Below, piece after piece: positions 34,926 to 46,003 of a stretch of DNA of 64,000 nt. A program made the translations under genes and the position numbers. The stretch is taken from NCBI RefSeq assembly GCF_040712315.1, contig NC_134014.1, positions 9,580,244 through 9,644,243 on the forward strand, given 5' to 3'. The stretch's first letter is position 1. Every line of letters starts with the position of its first letter. Under the pieces are notes generated by a model that ran no database searches, was not told the DNA's origin, and saw only the letters and a program-made list of their open reading frames with translations. Source of the DNA: Castanea sativa. Taxonomy: Eukaryota; Streptophyta; Magnoliopsida; Fagales; Fagaceae.

Positions 34926-37900
34926 AGTAGATGAGGATGAGGAATGGGATGAGGACGGATTCGAGGGTGATTCAAACAACGATCTAGATGGTGTTGACCC
35001 CCCTATTCAATCCGTCATAGGTCTTGATGGACTTAGGAAATTCATCATACTTCCCTTGTGGATGATCAATGACTTCGTCTCTTCTATCAAACCAACAAAC
35101 TTTAATACAATTAGGTAGAAGTATCAAATACCCATCCACATACCCATCCGTCTACCCTTCAAATCTGAGAAATGTTACTATAAGGGCTTTGAAGACGTCG
35201 GAGTGTATGAACAAATGCTGAAAGCAGGACTGCAATTCCCTTTGAACGCTCTTCACCGTCGCCTTCTCCAATACTTAGGGCTCGCCGTCACCCAGATCTC
35301 TCCGAACACTTCGAGAGTCTTATTGGGTGTAGAGGTCTTGTATGGGGTTATGTCAAATGGAGCGCGCCGGTTGACAGTGGAGGAGTTCTTCCATTGCTAC
35401 TGCCCATCCGAGATTACCCAATCTAAGGGTATGTACAGTTTCCTGCTGAGGAGTCCATTGCTAAGGTTAGTTTGCGAGACCCCAGATTCCAATAGGAATT
35501 GGAAGAGCCAATATTTTTTCATCCAGAGGGATGACTAGATGTGTCACCCTGACAACCAGGAATACATGCCTGTTGACATGTGTGTGGGCCTTTTTTTGTA
35601 AATGTTGGGGTTGGGCCGCATACTGCTACACTAGGCCCAAAGATTTCTGGATCAGGGAGTTGAGACTAGTCTAAGAGCAACCCTTCTTAGTCCGACTTGT
35701 GCTCAAACAATGCGTAAACAATGCCTCATGGCAGGCAGAACTGTTACATTAACTATGGCAGGCAGATATAATAAAGACAATAATGGAAATTCCTTTAAGA
35801 TTTAGATAAAATAAATAGTGGGCTTTGATAAAGAGTGCTCGTTTTGTGAAACAGCAACAAAAGGGTAAGTATTGAATGAACAACAATAAGCTTATTAACA
35901 GAAATAAATGTCAGCCTACCGCATTAAGTTACGCTACCAAGTTTAAGTCAAGAAGGGGAATCACCTCTTCAATGCGACTAATCTCTCTGAAGGGAACATT
36001 AGTTACTTTGAAGAGGATGGCCTAAATGACTTGAGTTTAGTGAGGTCCTTCTCCGTTACCAGAGAGCATGAGTTGGAGAGAGAGAGGGAGATCGACCAAT
36101 TCGGTGCATGCCTACTACTCTATTCTATCTGTTTTCTAGTTCTTTCCCTGTCTATTCTCTCTTAATTCTTTCTTTCTTTTTTCTTTGGTTTTCTTTTACT
36201 TTTGCTATCCTTTTTAATTCTAGCGATTATCCCTTCAGAGATTGACTCCTCCCGCCATGCATAGCAAAGGCCCTTTATATAGTGCTAGTCGTGCTTGACT
36301 TTTACCATTTTAGCCCTTAACCGTTTTTGTTTGGTGTGGGTGTCCTTGCCGACCATCACTGACTAGTCAGTCAGCCAACCAGAGCCACTTACCTACACTG
36401 GCGCCGCCATTTCGCCTTACCAGACAAAGAAGGCTTTTTTGTTTGCTTGCTTGCCGTGGCACTCTCACCTGCCACGGTGTAAGTACTCTCCTCCTCTCCG
36501 TCCCTCATGGCATGCACCTAGTGGTTCCAACTCAGCTTTGTCTCTTTTGGGTAGTATGTCATCCCAGCAGGATATTGCCACCAAAAGAGCTTGAGCAGGA
36601 AACACGAAAATAGGTTTTTACCCTTCCCCACCGCCAGACCATACTCTCTTACCTCTGACCCATGACCTCACCACTTCCTGTATTGGCTGGGTACAAGCTG
36701 GTGGTGCCTGGGCCTTGCGCGTGCCTTACCTCCATACCCATCACAAACTCTGCCCGCTACTCATGTGTCTGCCGTGGTCTGAAGGTCAATCTGCCCGGTC
36801 TGCCGTTCATCTTTGACTTCTTATGACGTGGGTTGCTTTCCTTGACTTCTCATTTATGGCTTGCTTCTTTTAGGGGCCGGGCCTTGCCCGATTGTGGGCT
36901 GTTCCATAATTTTATTCTCAGCCCTTGTTATTTGTTTCCTGCCACACCACTCTGTTATGCTTGCTATGAGGTTTGCTTGACCTAGGGCCGCTGGGCCCCT
37001 TTGGACTTCACTATTCATTCCTTCTCTAATGGCCCAATAAACTCATTGGGCCATTTACTACTTATAGGTTCCCTCGTCCTGCCTACTTTCCTTTGGGCAT
37101 CCTCGGCCCGTTTACTTTCTTAGGGCATCCTTGGCCCTTTCCATTTCTATGTTTCCTATGGGCTTTTACTAACTCCTTGGGTTTCCCTGGCCCAAGTGCT
37201 TCTTACTTTATCCTTGGGGCTCATGGATTTTCCATTACCCCTTACTTTCTTTACTTACATTGCCTTGGGCCTGCTGTGATAGTCGTGGCCCATTCTTACT
37301 TTTCTACATCCGTACAACCCATGGGTTTGTTATTTTTCTCTTCCGGGCTGTCTTAGACCCATTTACTTCTTCAAGGTCCATTTGCTTGCTTTACGGATCC
37401 ATGATCCATTATTCCTGCCACTTGGGCTTTAATGGTATTTTCTATACCACTCTATTCTGCCCATGTCTTTTGGGCCTTTCCTCCTACTGGGCTTCTAATA
37501 AAAATGAGCATCTACAACAGGACCTAGGGTATAATGCCCTCATCTGGTAGGTATCTGTCTGTCTTGGCTTCATTTTTTTAATTTGGTTTAATCATTCTAA
37601 CTGTCTCTTTCTGCAGCTCGAGACTGTCCAGAAGTTACTCTTGAGTGGTGAAGTTTTATGGAAAAGATCTTTAAGACCATTGAGCTGTTGGAAAGGACGT
37701 GGGCTAAGTTGGTCACTTTGGACACTCTCTACTGGCACTGCGACGATCCGAAACCCACAGTTGCTGCCCGCCGCTACGACGGACAAGTTCGCAAACATAA
37801 GTCTGTTACCCAATGTATGTCTTTTCTTGTTTTATAGTAGCCTCTCTGATTCTTACCCGTTCGTTCTTATGCAGAAATGGAAGATAGCAAGAGAAGAGCT

Positions 37901-38846
37901 TACATCAAGCAGCAGGCTGCTGCTAAGAAGAAACAGGAGGGGAGCCTTCCTCCTAAGACAGGTTTGGCTCATCCATCCACCAAAAGGCTGCCGTCCGAAA
38001 AATTGCACCGTCAGGCTAAGAAGCCTAAGGTGGTGACGTGGCTAGCTACCAGGCAAAATTCCGGCTCGTTCAAGTTGCCCCCCAAGCTTGGCCCGGGGAA
38101 GGGTAAGAGCTTGATGGTTGGCCCAGACCCCGTCAAGGAGAAACCGCCTGTCCTTCTTTGTGAGGATTCTTAATGCGCTCTTAAGCATATCACATCTATT
38201 ATCAAGGACAAGGATTATGAGGATCTGGGCAACCATGCTACTGAAGCTATGGGGGAGATGGGTCTGTTTAACCTTGCATAGGTTTGTATCCGTCACAATA
38301 CCTTTCCGTCGTGTTTGTTTATTATTTTCCTGATCTCAGCTTGTGGTTGGTGCAGGGGGTCTTGATGTTGAAGGGCTGATGGAGCGCTGCCTTTCCCATG
38401 AGACGTCACTGGAACGTGTTCGTGCGAAGGTGAGAGCGATGGAGGAGGAGCTAACAGAGCTGAAGGCCTGGAAGGTCCATCAGGACGAGATGCTCAAGTC
38501 GTCGGAGCAACTTCGGGGTGAGTTGGAGAGACAAGTTGAAGAGCTGGGAAAGGTTCTTGAGGATAAGGAGGATAGTCTCTATCGGGCAAAGGTGGACGCT
38601 ATACAAGAGTATCAAGACTCTGATGCTCTTCTAAGTGAACTGGGCACCTCCTTTGCTAACGATTTCAACGATTGCCTCCATCAAGTCAAGGCTTCCTTCC
38701 CAAACTTGAACCTTTCGCATATTACCATTAATCCTAAAGGCCAGACTCCTGCCCACCCCGTTGACTCTGAAGGGACAGACAAGCTCTTTGGTGACGACCC
38801 CAGCGACAGCGAGGCTCAACAAGCTGATACAAGAAAGCCCGTCTAG
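34926..38846 (+). pseudogene. Antisense accessory gene of element 2, split by solo LTR B
   Basis: Homologue of the accessory gene at 22672-24860. Left part: an acidic stretch, IGLDGLRKFIILPLWMINDF, then YEQMLKAGLQFPLNALHRRL and VEEFFHCYCPSEITQSKGMY (Transposase_28-like) up to about 35575. Right part after LTR B: an exon at about 37617-37814, a basic exon at 37875-38280 and a coiled-coil exon 38356-38846 (ETSLERVRAKVRAMEEELTE) ending at TAG 38844-38846. Introns at about 37547-37616, 37815-37874 and 38281-38355 have GT/AG ends and sit at places comparable to element 1. In-frame stops occur near 35116, at 35536-35538 and at 38278-38280. The start is lost. Confidence 0.68.
35581..37516 (-). mobile_element. 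Solo LTR B (1936 bp), minus orientation, nested in element 2
   Basis: Reverse-oriented relative of LTR A: it starts TGTGTGGGCC and ends CATCTACA. A minus-strand TATA box (plus-strand CTTTATATAG, about 36273-36282) lies where LTR A has its own. The flanks ACATG (35576-35580) and ACAGG (37517-37521) match at four of five bases, compatible with an aged target duplication. It interrupts the accessory gene of element 2 and is therefore younger than that element. Confidence 0.85.
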
Positions 38847-39189
38847 GTTTGCACCCATCAGCGCGAGGTCCAAACGCTTGAGGAAAAGGAGGAGGAAACC
38901 CTCGTTGCCCAACAGTAGTTATTTTTGTTTTTATTTCTTTTTTTTTTTCAGATTTGAAAATGCTTTGGAGAACAGTATCTTTGTTAATTTTAACCGTTGC
39001 CTATCGTTTTGTAGGCTTTTATGTAGACATTTCTTTATAATATTTTGATTATATAGTATACCCGTCTACTTTGCGCTTGTCCTTGTGTGAACATAGTTAA
39101 TCTTTTCATGGAGTGAATCCGTTCACTTTGCGTGGTCCACCCCCTTTTGGGTGACCCGTCCACTTCTAGGTGATTTCAATGGTTGTAAC
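38847..39189. other. 3' flank of accessory gene of element 2
   Basis: T-rich stretch (38928-38950) and text with CCGTCC/GTCCAC words. No gene. Confidence 0.55.
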
Positions 39190-39625
39190 TCATTATTTCA
39201 GGATGATCCGTCCGTTTTATGGATTTAATGAATAAATTTCATCCTTTTTTGAGATAATCTGTCCACTTAGTGATTACAACTCTTCCTCTTTGGGCAATCC
39301 GTCCAGTTTATGGACTTAGTGAATATGTTTCATCCTTCTTAGGATAATCCATCCAGTTTATGCACTTGGTGAATAGATTTCATCCTTCTTTGGGATAATT
39401 CATTCACTTTATGGACTTAGTGATTAAAACTCATATTCCTTGGATGATCCGTTCAGTTTATGGACTTAGTGAATATGTTTCATCCTTCTTGGGATGATCC
39501 GTCCAGTTCATGCACTTGGTGAATAGATTTCATCCTTCTTTGGGATGATCCGTTCACTTCATGGACTTAGTGATTAAAACTCATCTTGTTTGGATGATCT
39601 ATCCAGTTTATGAACTGAGTGAATA
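39190..39625 (-). repeat. About 50-bp tandem array with higher-order structure in element 2
   Basis: A unit centred on GGATGATCCGTCCAG recurs near 39200, 39250, 39294, 39341, 39392, 39441, 39491, 39542 and 39591, about nine copies 43-51 bp apart. Successive units come in three types, ending in TGAATATG, TGAATAG or TGATTAAAACTCAT. The triplet at 39295-39440 is repeated almost unchanged at 39442-39590. It occupies the same place as the 58-bp array of element 1 but has a different sequence. Confidence 0.88.
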
Positions 39626-39818
39626 AGATTCTGTAGGAAAACATTCAACGTGTTCTGAATAAACTCCTCTTATTATGATAAATATGCAAGTAAAATTTGT
39701 TCATGAAAAAAATAAGAAAATTGCCCTTTAGGCTTCAAAAGTGTTGTAGATAATAAAAACTAAAGGGGGTAGACTGAAAAAATAAACTGGAAATAGGGAG
39801 TGCCGCCTGCGCCCTTAT
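39626..39818. other. Element 2 sequence after pol
   Basis: Short non-coding stretch between the end of pol and the tandem array on the element's strand. Confidence 0.5.
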
Positions 39819-41800
39819 CTACTGGTAGTACTTCTTCAGGTTCTCCGCGTTCCATAGATGTTGCAACTTTTTTTCGTCCAGTGTCTCAAGGTAGTATATG
39901 CCCTTCCTATGCCATGATGCGATCCTGTACGGTCCCTGCCAATTGGGTCCTAATTTCCCCTAAGAGGGGTCTTTGGTGGCGCTCGTTACTTTCCTCAAGA
40001 CAAGGTCTCCTTCCTAAAAGTCCCTGTGTTTCACCCGGGAGTTGTAGTGCCTGGCCATGAGGTTTTGGTACAGTGCTAACCTTTGTTCAGCTGTCGCTCT
40101 AACTACATCTACCATATCTAGCTGCAGGCGTATCGCCTCATCATTCTTCTCCTCGTCATAGTTCACTACTCTGTAGCTTGTGAGTCCTACCTCAACTAGG
40201 ATGACCGCCTCACTGCCATATGTAAGCCGGAACGGCGTCTTTCCTGTAGGTGTCCTTGTCGTCGTCCTGTATGCCCATAGTATGCTCGGCAACTCTTCTG
40301 GCCAGATACCCTTTGCCCCCTCGAGCTGAATTTTGATGATTATCAGCAATGATCGGTTTGTGACCTTAACCTGTCCGTTGGCCTAAGGGTGTGCAAGCGA
40401 CGAATAGTGGTTCTTGATCCCAAGCTATGAGCAAAAGTCCCTGAATGCGTCGTTGTCGAACTGTTTCCCGTTGTCTAAGACCAGGACCCTAGGTATACCG
40501 TACCTGCAAACGATGTTTCTCCATACAAAACTGCGTACATTCTTTTCCGTGATGGCAGCTAGGGCTTCGACCTCTACCCATTTGGTGAAGTAGTCTATGC
40601 CGGCTAGTAGGAATTTCAGCTGCCTAACTGCTGTAGGAAACGGTCCCATGATATCCAACCCCATTGAGCGAAAGGCCATGGGGCCGTTATTGGGGTGAGT
40701 TCCTCCGTTGGTTATCTGATGAGGTTGCCAAACCTCTGACACTTGTCACAAGTTCTCATGTATATCTACGCATCCTTCTGCATGGTGGGCCAATAGTACC
40801 CGACCCTTATCAGCTTGTTAACTAAGGACCGCGATCCTAAGTGGTTCCCGCACACTCCTTCATGGACCTCTCTTATGACATAGTCCGCTTCCTCAGGGAT
40901 AAGGCACCTCAGGTACAGGCGGGTGAAACCTCTTTTGTACAAGATGTCTTTTGATCAATACGAATTGCGCAGCGTAAACCCTCAACTTCCCTACGGCTTT
41001 CTTATTTTCAAGCAACACGCCGTCCCTTAGGTAAAAGATGATTGGTTTCGTCCAGTTATTCTCAGTACTTACCTCTTGCACATTGACGGTGTTTATTATT
41101 GGTAAGTCCTGAACAAAGAAGAGTACTTGATTGGGAAAAGGCATATGTTCTGCTGATGCCACCTTGGCAAGATGGTTGGCTCGTTAGTTCTCCTCCCTTG
41201 GAATTTGAACGAATTTGGCATTGAGGTTGTGCATCCTATTCTTCACTTGTTCGAGGTACTCCTTCATCTATTCTCTTTTGCACTTGTAACTACCATTAAT
41301 TTGACTGGTGACCACTTGGGAGTCGCAATGCACAATCACATCCGTGGCTCCTGCTACTTGTGCGAGATCCAGTCCTACTATTAGCGCTTCATATTTGGCC
41401 TTGTTGTTTGTTGTGGGGAAGTCAAGTCAGATCATGCACTCGACCTCGTCTCCCTCTAGGCTGCGGAGTACTACACTAACTCCACCTGCATGCTTATTTG
41501 ACGATCCGTCCGTGTGGACCATCCATTGGGGATTCTCTCCTGCCCCTGCTTGTCCGTGGGTGTGAACTCTGCAATGAAACCAAAAAGAACCTGCCCTTTT
41601 ATGGCCGTGCGCGGGCAATACTGTATGTCAAACTCATTCAACTCAATTGCCCATAGCGTCATCCGTCCAGCTGCCTCTGGACTGCTCATTGCTCTCAGCA
41701 GGGGTTTATCGGTCAAGACAACAACAATGTGAGGCTGGAAATATGGTTTTAGCTTTTGTGCTGTAGTTATCAACGTGAAAACGAGCTTTTCCATAGGGGG
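39819..41800 (-). pseudogene. Element 2 pol: RNase H domains and integrase, broken
   Basis: The frame ends at TAG 39819-39821. The second, archaeal-type RNase H is seen in WMVHTDGSSNKHAGGV (about 41480-41530), with stops after it. Integrase: GYYWPTMQKDA, CDKCQR, QWGLDIMGPFP, LVLDNGKQFD, then NGQVKV where element 1 has the catalytic Glu. Element 2 has Lys there, so the catalytic triad is lost. Further stops lie near 40423, 40740 and 41425. GPNW is intact near 39945, where element 1 has a stop. Confidence 0.82.
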
Positions 41801-43365
41801 GTACCTTTCTTCTGTACAGGCTTCTGTACCCCATTTTCCTCCCTAACTAAGGTTGTGCTGACAGCAACTGAAGAGGCAGCTAAGTAGAGAAACAACTCTT
41901 CTCCAGGCTTAGATGCACTAAGCAAAGGTAGGGAAGAAAGGTAAGCCTTCAAGTCCTCGAATGCACGCTAACACTCGGTCGTCCATTCAAAGGCCTTTTT
42001 TAGTGTGCGGAAGAAGGGTAGACACTTATCTGTGGCCCTCGAGACGAACCTGTTCACTGCAGCAACCTTACCATTCAGACTCTGTACCTCCTTAACAATC
42101 TTTGGCAGAGCCAACTCCACGATGGCACATATCTTGTCTGGGTTGACCTCAATACCCTTTTGGGAAACCATGAATCCCAGGAACTTTCCTGCTGTCACAC
42201 TGAAAGCAAACTTGTTCAGATTTAACTTCATGTTACAGCGTCGAAGGGTCTTAAAAGTCTCCTTGAGGTTGTCCAGGTGCCCGTCTTCCCGTACATTTTT
42301 AATCAGAATGTCGTCCACGTATACTTGGATGTTCCTCCCAATCTGGTGCGCAAACATCTTGTCCATCAACCTCTGGTATATGGCATCTGCGTTCTTAAGT
42401 CCAAATGGCATGACTTGATAGTAGAAGAGACCCTGGCTGGTGACGAAAAAGGTCTTCTCTTGGTCAGCTTCGTCTAACTTGATCTGGTTGTAACCAGAAA
42501 ACTCGTCCATGAAACTCAGCAATTGATGTCTTGCAATTGAGTCCACCTAAATATCTATGCGGGGGAGCAGGTAGCTGTCTTTGGGGCACGCCCTGCTCAT
42601 ATCTGTAAAATCTACGCACATCCTCCACTTCCCATTGGTTTTTGTTACCATCACTACGTTGGCCAGCCAGTCGGGATAATATACTTCTTGTATAAACCTT
42701 GCTTCCTTCAACTTACAAACTTCTTCGGCTATGGCCTTGTCTCGTTCTGGAGCAAATACCGGCTTCTTCTGACTGATAGGGGAGAAGGTGGACGATACAT
42801 TCAATTTGTGGACCATGACCGAAGGGCTGATTCTAGGCATGTCTTTGTGGCTCCAGGTGAAGACGTCTTGGTTTTTCTTTAGAAATGATATCAATGTCTG
42901 ACGGACTAGTGGGCTCACAAGAGTGCCTATCCTTGTCATTCGGTTGGGCATAGAATCATCAAGGGGTACCTCTTCTAACCTCTCGACCGGCTCTAACCCC
43001 GTCCGACGTTCTCCTATACACATCATTGGCAAATGGCCATCCATCTATAGCATGGCGATGTAACATTCGCGTGCCGCTACTTGGTCTCCCCGTACCTCTC
43101 CTACGCCATATTCGGTGGGGAACTTGACCATCAGGTGGTAAGTGGAGGTTACGGCCTTCCACGAATTAAGTGTATAGCGGCCAAGGATGGTGTTGTAAGC
43201 GAATGAACAGTCTACTACCAGGAATGTGACATCCCTAGTTATCTGCTGAAGGTAATCGCCGACGGTGATAGGCAAGGTTATCGCATTGAGTAAAAACACT
43301 CTTGTCCCTCTGAACCCAATGAGTGGTGCATCCATCGGTATCAATCGTTCTTTCTCAATCCTCAT
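41801..43365 (-). pseudogene. Element 2 pol: distal protease, reverse transcriptase, first RNase H
   Basis: Same domain order as element 1: TLNSWKAVTSTYHLMVKFP (protease distal part), EEVCKLKEARFIQEVYYPDW, WRMCVDFTDMSRACPKDSY, SFMDEFSGYNQI, MPFGLKNADAIYQR, and the YVDD box in QVYVDDILIK (about 42310-42330). KCLPFFRTLKKAFEWTTEC (RNase H-like) follows. Stops at 43042-43044, 42544-42546 and near 41965. The RT frame of 192 codons (41968-42546) is the longest open piece. Confidence 0.85.
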
Positions 43366-43368
43366 TTT

Positions 43369-44870
43369 CTAGAAGGTTGGGTAGTAGAGTATATCGGCGG
43401 AGCTGCCGTTGTCTACCAGGACCTTGTGGGTGTTGTAGTCGTCAATCCATATACTCATAACTAGTGCATCGTCATGTGGATGATGGAGACGTCGAGCGTC
43501 TTCCTCCGAGAACCCAATTATAGGATTGTCAATGAGCACCATCTTAGGGACCAAACCTGTTAGCTGAACATTCTGAACCATCCAGAGGTAGGTCTTGCGT
43601 GCCTTCTTAGTTGAACTGGAAGTTGTTGTGCCCCCTACAATCATCCTTATGTCCCCGATGGGTGGTTTTAGGCGCTCATTTTCCCTCCGAGGGCCCTGCT
43701 CTTGCAGCTGGTCCGTCTTCTCTTTGCTTATGAACCTCTGCAATTTCCCCTGCCTGATTAGGGCTTCTATATGCTGCTTCAAATTGTAGCATTCGAACGT
43801 ATCGTGGCCATGGTCTCGATGGAAATGGTAGTACTTATCCCTGGACCTCTTATTGGAGTCACCTTTCAGCTTGCCTGGAAACGTTAAGGATCCTTCGTCT
43901 TAGATTTGCATGAGCACCTAATCGATGGGGACGTTTAGCGAGGTGAAATTCGTGAATCTTTTTGTGGGGGGCTTGGAGCATCTGTCCTCTCGTCCGTCTC
44001 CCGTCCTCATGTCCTTCCACCCTCTTTCCTGCTTTGCTTCTTCTTGTCTTTCCCTCTTTCTGGGCTTTTTCTCTCGCGCGAGCATCGCGTTTTTCGCGTT
44101 CATGTATTTGGTAGCCCTGTAAAGTACATCAGACATTTCTTCGGGTCATTCTTGTATAGGTAAAACAAAAACTTCCTTTTCTGTAACCCATTGGTGAACG
44201 CGGCCACGAGTATCTTGTCATCCACTTCATCAATTGAGAGGGCCTCCTTGTTGAAGCAAGTGATGTAAGACCTTAGCATCTCGTCCTCTCGTTGTTTGAT
44301 GTTCATTAGGCACGCGGTTGACTTCTTGTACCTGTGTCCCCCAATAAAGTGCGAGGCAAACTACGCGCTCAACTCCTTGAAGGTACTAATGGAGTTTGGC
44401 GTCAGCCTACCAAACCACACTCTTATAGGACCCCTCAACGTGGTGAGAAAAGCCTTGCACATTATCTCATTTGCTACGCCTTGCAGGTGCATAAGGGTCT
44501 TGAACGTCTCCAAGTGATCTAAAGGATCTTTTGACCCGTCGTAGGATTCTACTTGCGACATGCTAAACTTCGGTGGGAAAGGGAATGAAGTAACAGGTGT
44601 AGTTAAGGGTGAATCCATTCGGTATACCAGTTCGTCGAGATCACTTGATACCTGTCCCCTGAAGGCGTCCATCATCAAGTCCATCTATTCCATCATCATT
44701 TGCATATCTGCGATTAGGTTTGGAGGGGGGGCGATGTCTGTTGTTGTCAGCCTACTCACGATGTTGCTACCTTCTGGCCCTTCCCTATTTTGTCTGCTGT
44801 TAGCGTGTAGAAGGCTATCACTCTCCTGCTCCTCTTCCTGATTCCGGGGCTTGGCGTCCCTTTGGTGCAA
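43369..44870 (-). pseudogene. Element 2 gag and start of protease
   Basis: Acidic, Gln-rich N-terminus (MHQRDAKPRNQEEEQESD), capsid core (FKTLMHLQGVANEIMCKAF, RVWFGRL), HRYKKS, a very basic linker, a decayed zinc knuckle (KYYHFHRDHGHDTFEC, first Cys replaced by Tyr) and the protease active site (VLVDNGSSADILYY). Stops at 44685-44687 and 44358-44360, a frameshift near 44140 and further stops near 43900-43920. The stop just after ILYYPTF (43366-43368) is at the same codon as in element 1. Confidence 0.83.
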
Positions 44871-45060
44871 CTGCTCTTCTAAGTCATGGTTCTATTTGGT
44901 GAAGCGCTCAACTGCTGCGGTGAGAGTCTAAACCTACCTTTCAAGTGTCGCTGTACAGGGCTCGTCTCCTTGGTTGTTAGTGGTGGTTTCCATCGAGCGA
45001 GTAAGCACCATGCAACTTTTTGTTCAGGGACCAGTAGTATGGCTTTCTTAGCATACCGTT
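44871..45060 (-). other. Leader between primer-binding site and gag of element 2
   Basis: Untranslated leader or damaged start of gag on the element strand. No complete frame. Confidence 0.5.
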
Positions 45061-45079
45061 CCTCACAGACGGCACCAAC
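45061..45079 (-). promoter_or_regulatory. Primer-binding site of element 2
   Basis: On the element strand GTTGGTGCCGTCTGTGAGG, directly after the LTR. It is the counterpart of the primer-binding site of element 1, with one change in the GGCGCC core. Confidence 0.65.
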
Positions 45080-45676
45080 TGATGATACCGAAAATCGTCA
45101 GTAAGCTGCACAATCCTCACGTGCCTAGAACAACACCTACACAACACCAAAAAAGAAGTCCTCAAGAGAGTAATGGTGTGGTACCGACCAAATACCCTCC
45201 GAAGGTTAAGTTAGAAAACTGTCACAACTCTAGAGTGCTAGAGCTAGGGGGAATTATGCGTACCTTAGTTTCTGAGGGTTCTGAGTTTTTATAGTAGTGG
45301 GGAACCGACCTTGGTTCCTTGGCAAAGTGGAATATATCCTTGTAGAGAGAATCCTCATAAATGTACGTATTTTAAAGGACCCTTTCTATATAAAGGTTCT
45401 ATTGACTAGGGTCAATCGTGGAGCACAAGTTATTTCATTTGAAGTTCCTTGAGAACCAAATAAATCATGTAGGTGCCGCATGGCTTTTGCCTCCGTCCAC
45501 CCTAGCAACCGTCCACACCATTATCCGTCTACTGTAGGTGATCTGTTCTCCACAAGTCATCCGTATACCTATGATACGTCGTCGCACTACTTCATTTCTC
45601 CATCCGTCAACCTAGTGTAGTTGCCTATGGTAGGTCTTGTAAAATCTGACCGTCCATCTCAATATTATCCCCTTCA
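45080..45676 (-). repeat. 5' LTR of element 2
   Basis: Starts TGATGATACC and ends ATTATCCCCTTCA, matching the ends of the element 1 LTR (TGATGATGC; TTATCCCTCATCA). Length about 597 bp, similar to 586. A minus-strand TATA-like site (plus-strand GAGTTTTTATAG, about 45283-45294) lies inside. Its partner on the left is missing. Confidence 0.8.
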
Positions 45677-46003
45677 GAGGGCTACACTACACAGAACTAT
45701 AAACTATGACAATAGAATAACATAGAATTTAGAAAGATACATGAGGTAACAAACAAGAAAGATGCAAAACCAGAGATCAAAAAACACATAAACAAAGAAA
45801 CAGAGAGAGACACAAAGAAATCAAAAATAAAGAACGAAACTCCTTACTGGCTACATGACTATCGCTCGCTCTTTCTTTATTCTCCTCTCTCTGTGCTTCT
45901 TATTTCTTTCTTCTTTGTCCCAACTTAGAGCTAGCTAGTAGCTACCATGGTTTTCAATTTCAATGTAAAAAGCTTCTAATTTCAGTTCTTATTATAATAA
46001 AAT
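45677..46003 (+). other. Host sequence and former leader of the XXT pseudogene
   Basis: After the LTR the sequence returns to unit 2. From about 45864 it resembles the leader of the intact XXT gene (CTTTCTTTATTC; TAGCTACCATGGTTTTCAATTTC against TCATGGTTTCCAGTTTC). Confidence 0.65.

Larger units (their letters stand above)
34926..45676 (-). mobile_element. Element 2: older Tat-type Ty3/gypsy element lacking its 3' LTR
   Basis: Minus-strand element related to element 1 but clearly diverged. The 5' LTR is 45080-45676, followed by a primer-binding site, gag, protease, RT, two RNase H domains and integrase (ending 39819), a tandem array, and an antisense accessory gene. At the left it runs straight into an RNase H-like fragment with no LTR, so the 3' LTR and perhaps the start of the accessory gene were deleted. 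Solo LTR B (35581-37516) is nested within it. Many stops and at least one frameshift in gag, and more damage than element 1 in integrase. Confidence 0.85.

Noticed and set aside
32655..37516. LTR A and LTR B as the two LTRs of one retrotransposon
   Set aside because: They are in opposite orientation, with an RNase H-like fragment and part of element 2 between them; no gag-pol of their own.
39190..39625. CRISPR array suggested by regular ~50-bp repeats
   Set aside because: Plant nuclear DNA inside a retrotransposon; the units are contiguous tandem repeats without unique spacers and no cas genes exist here.
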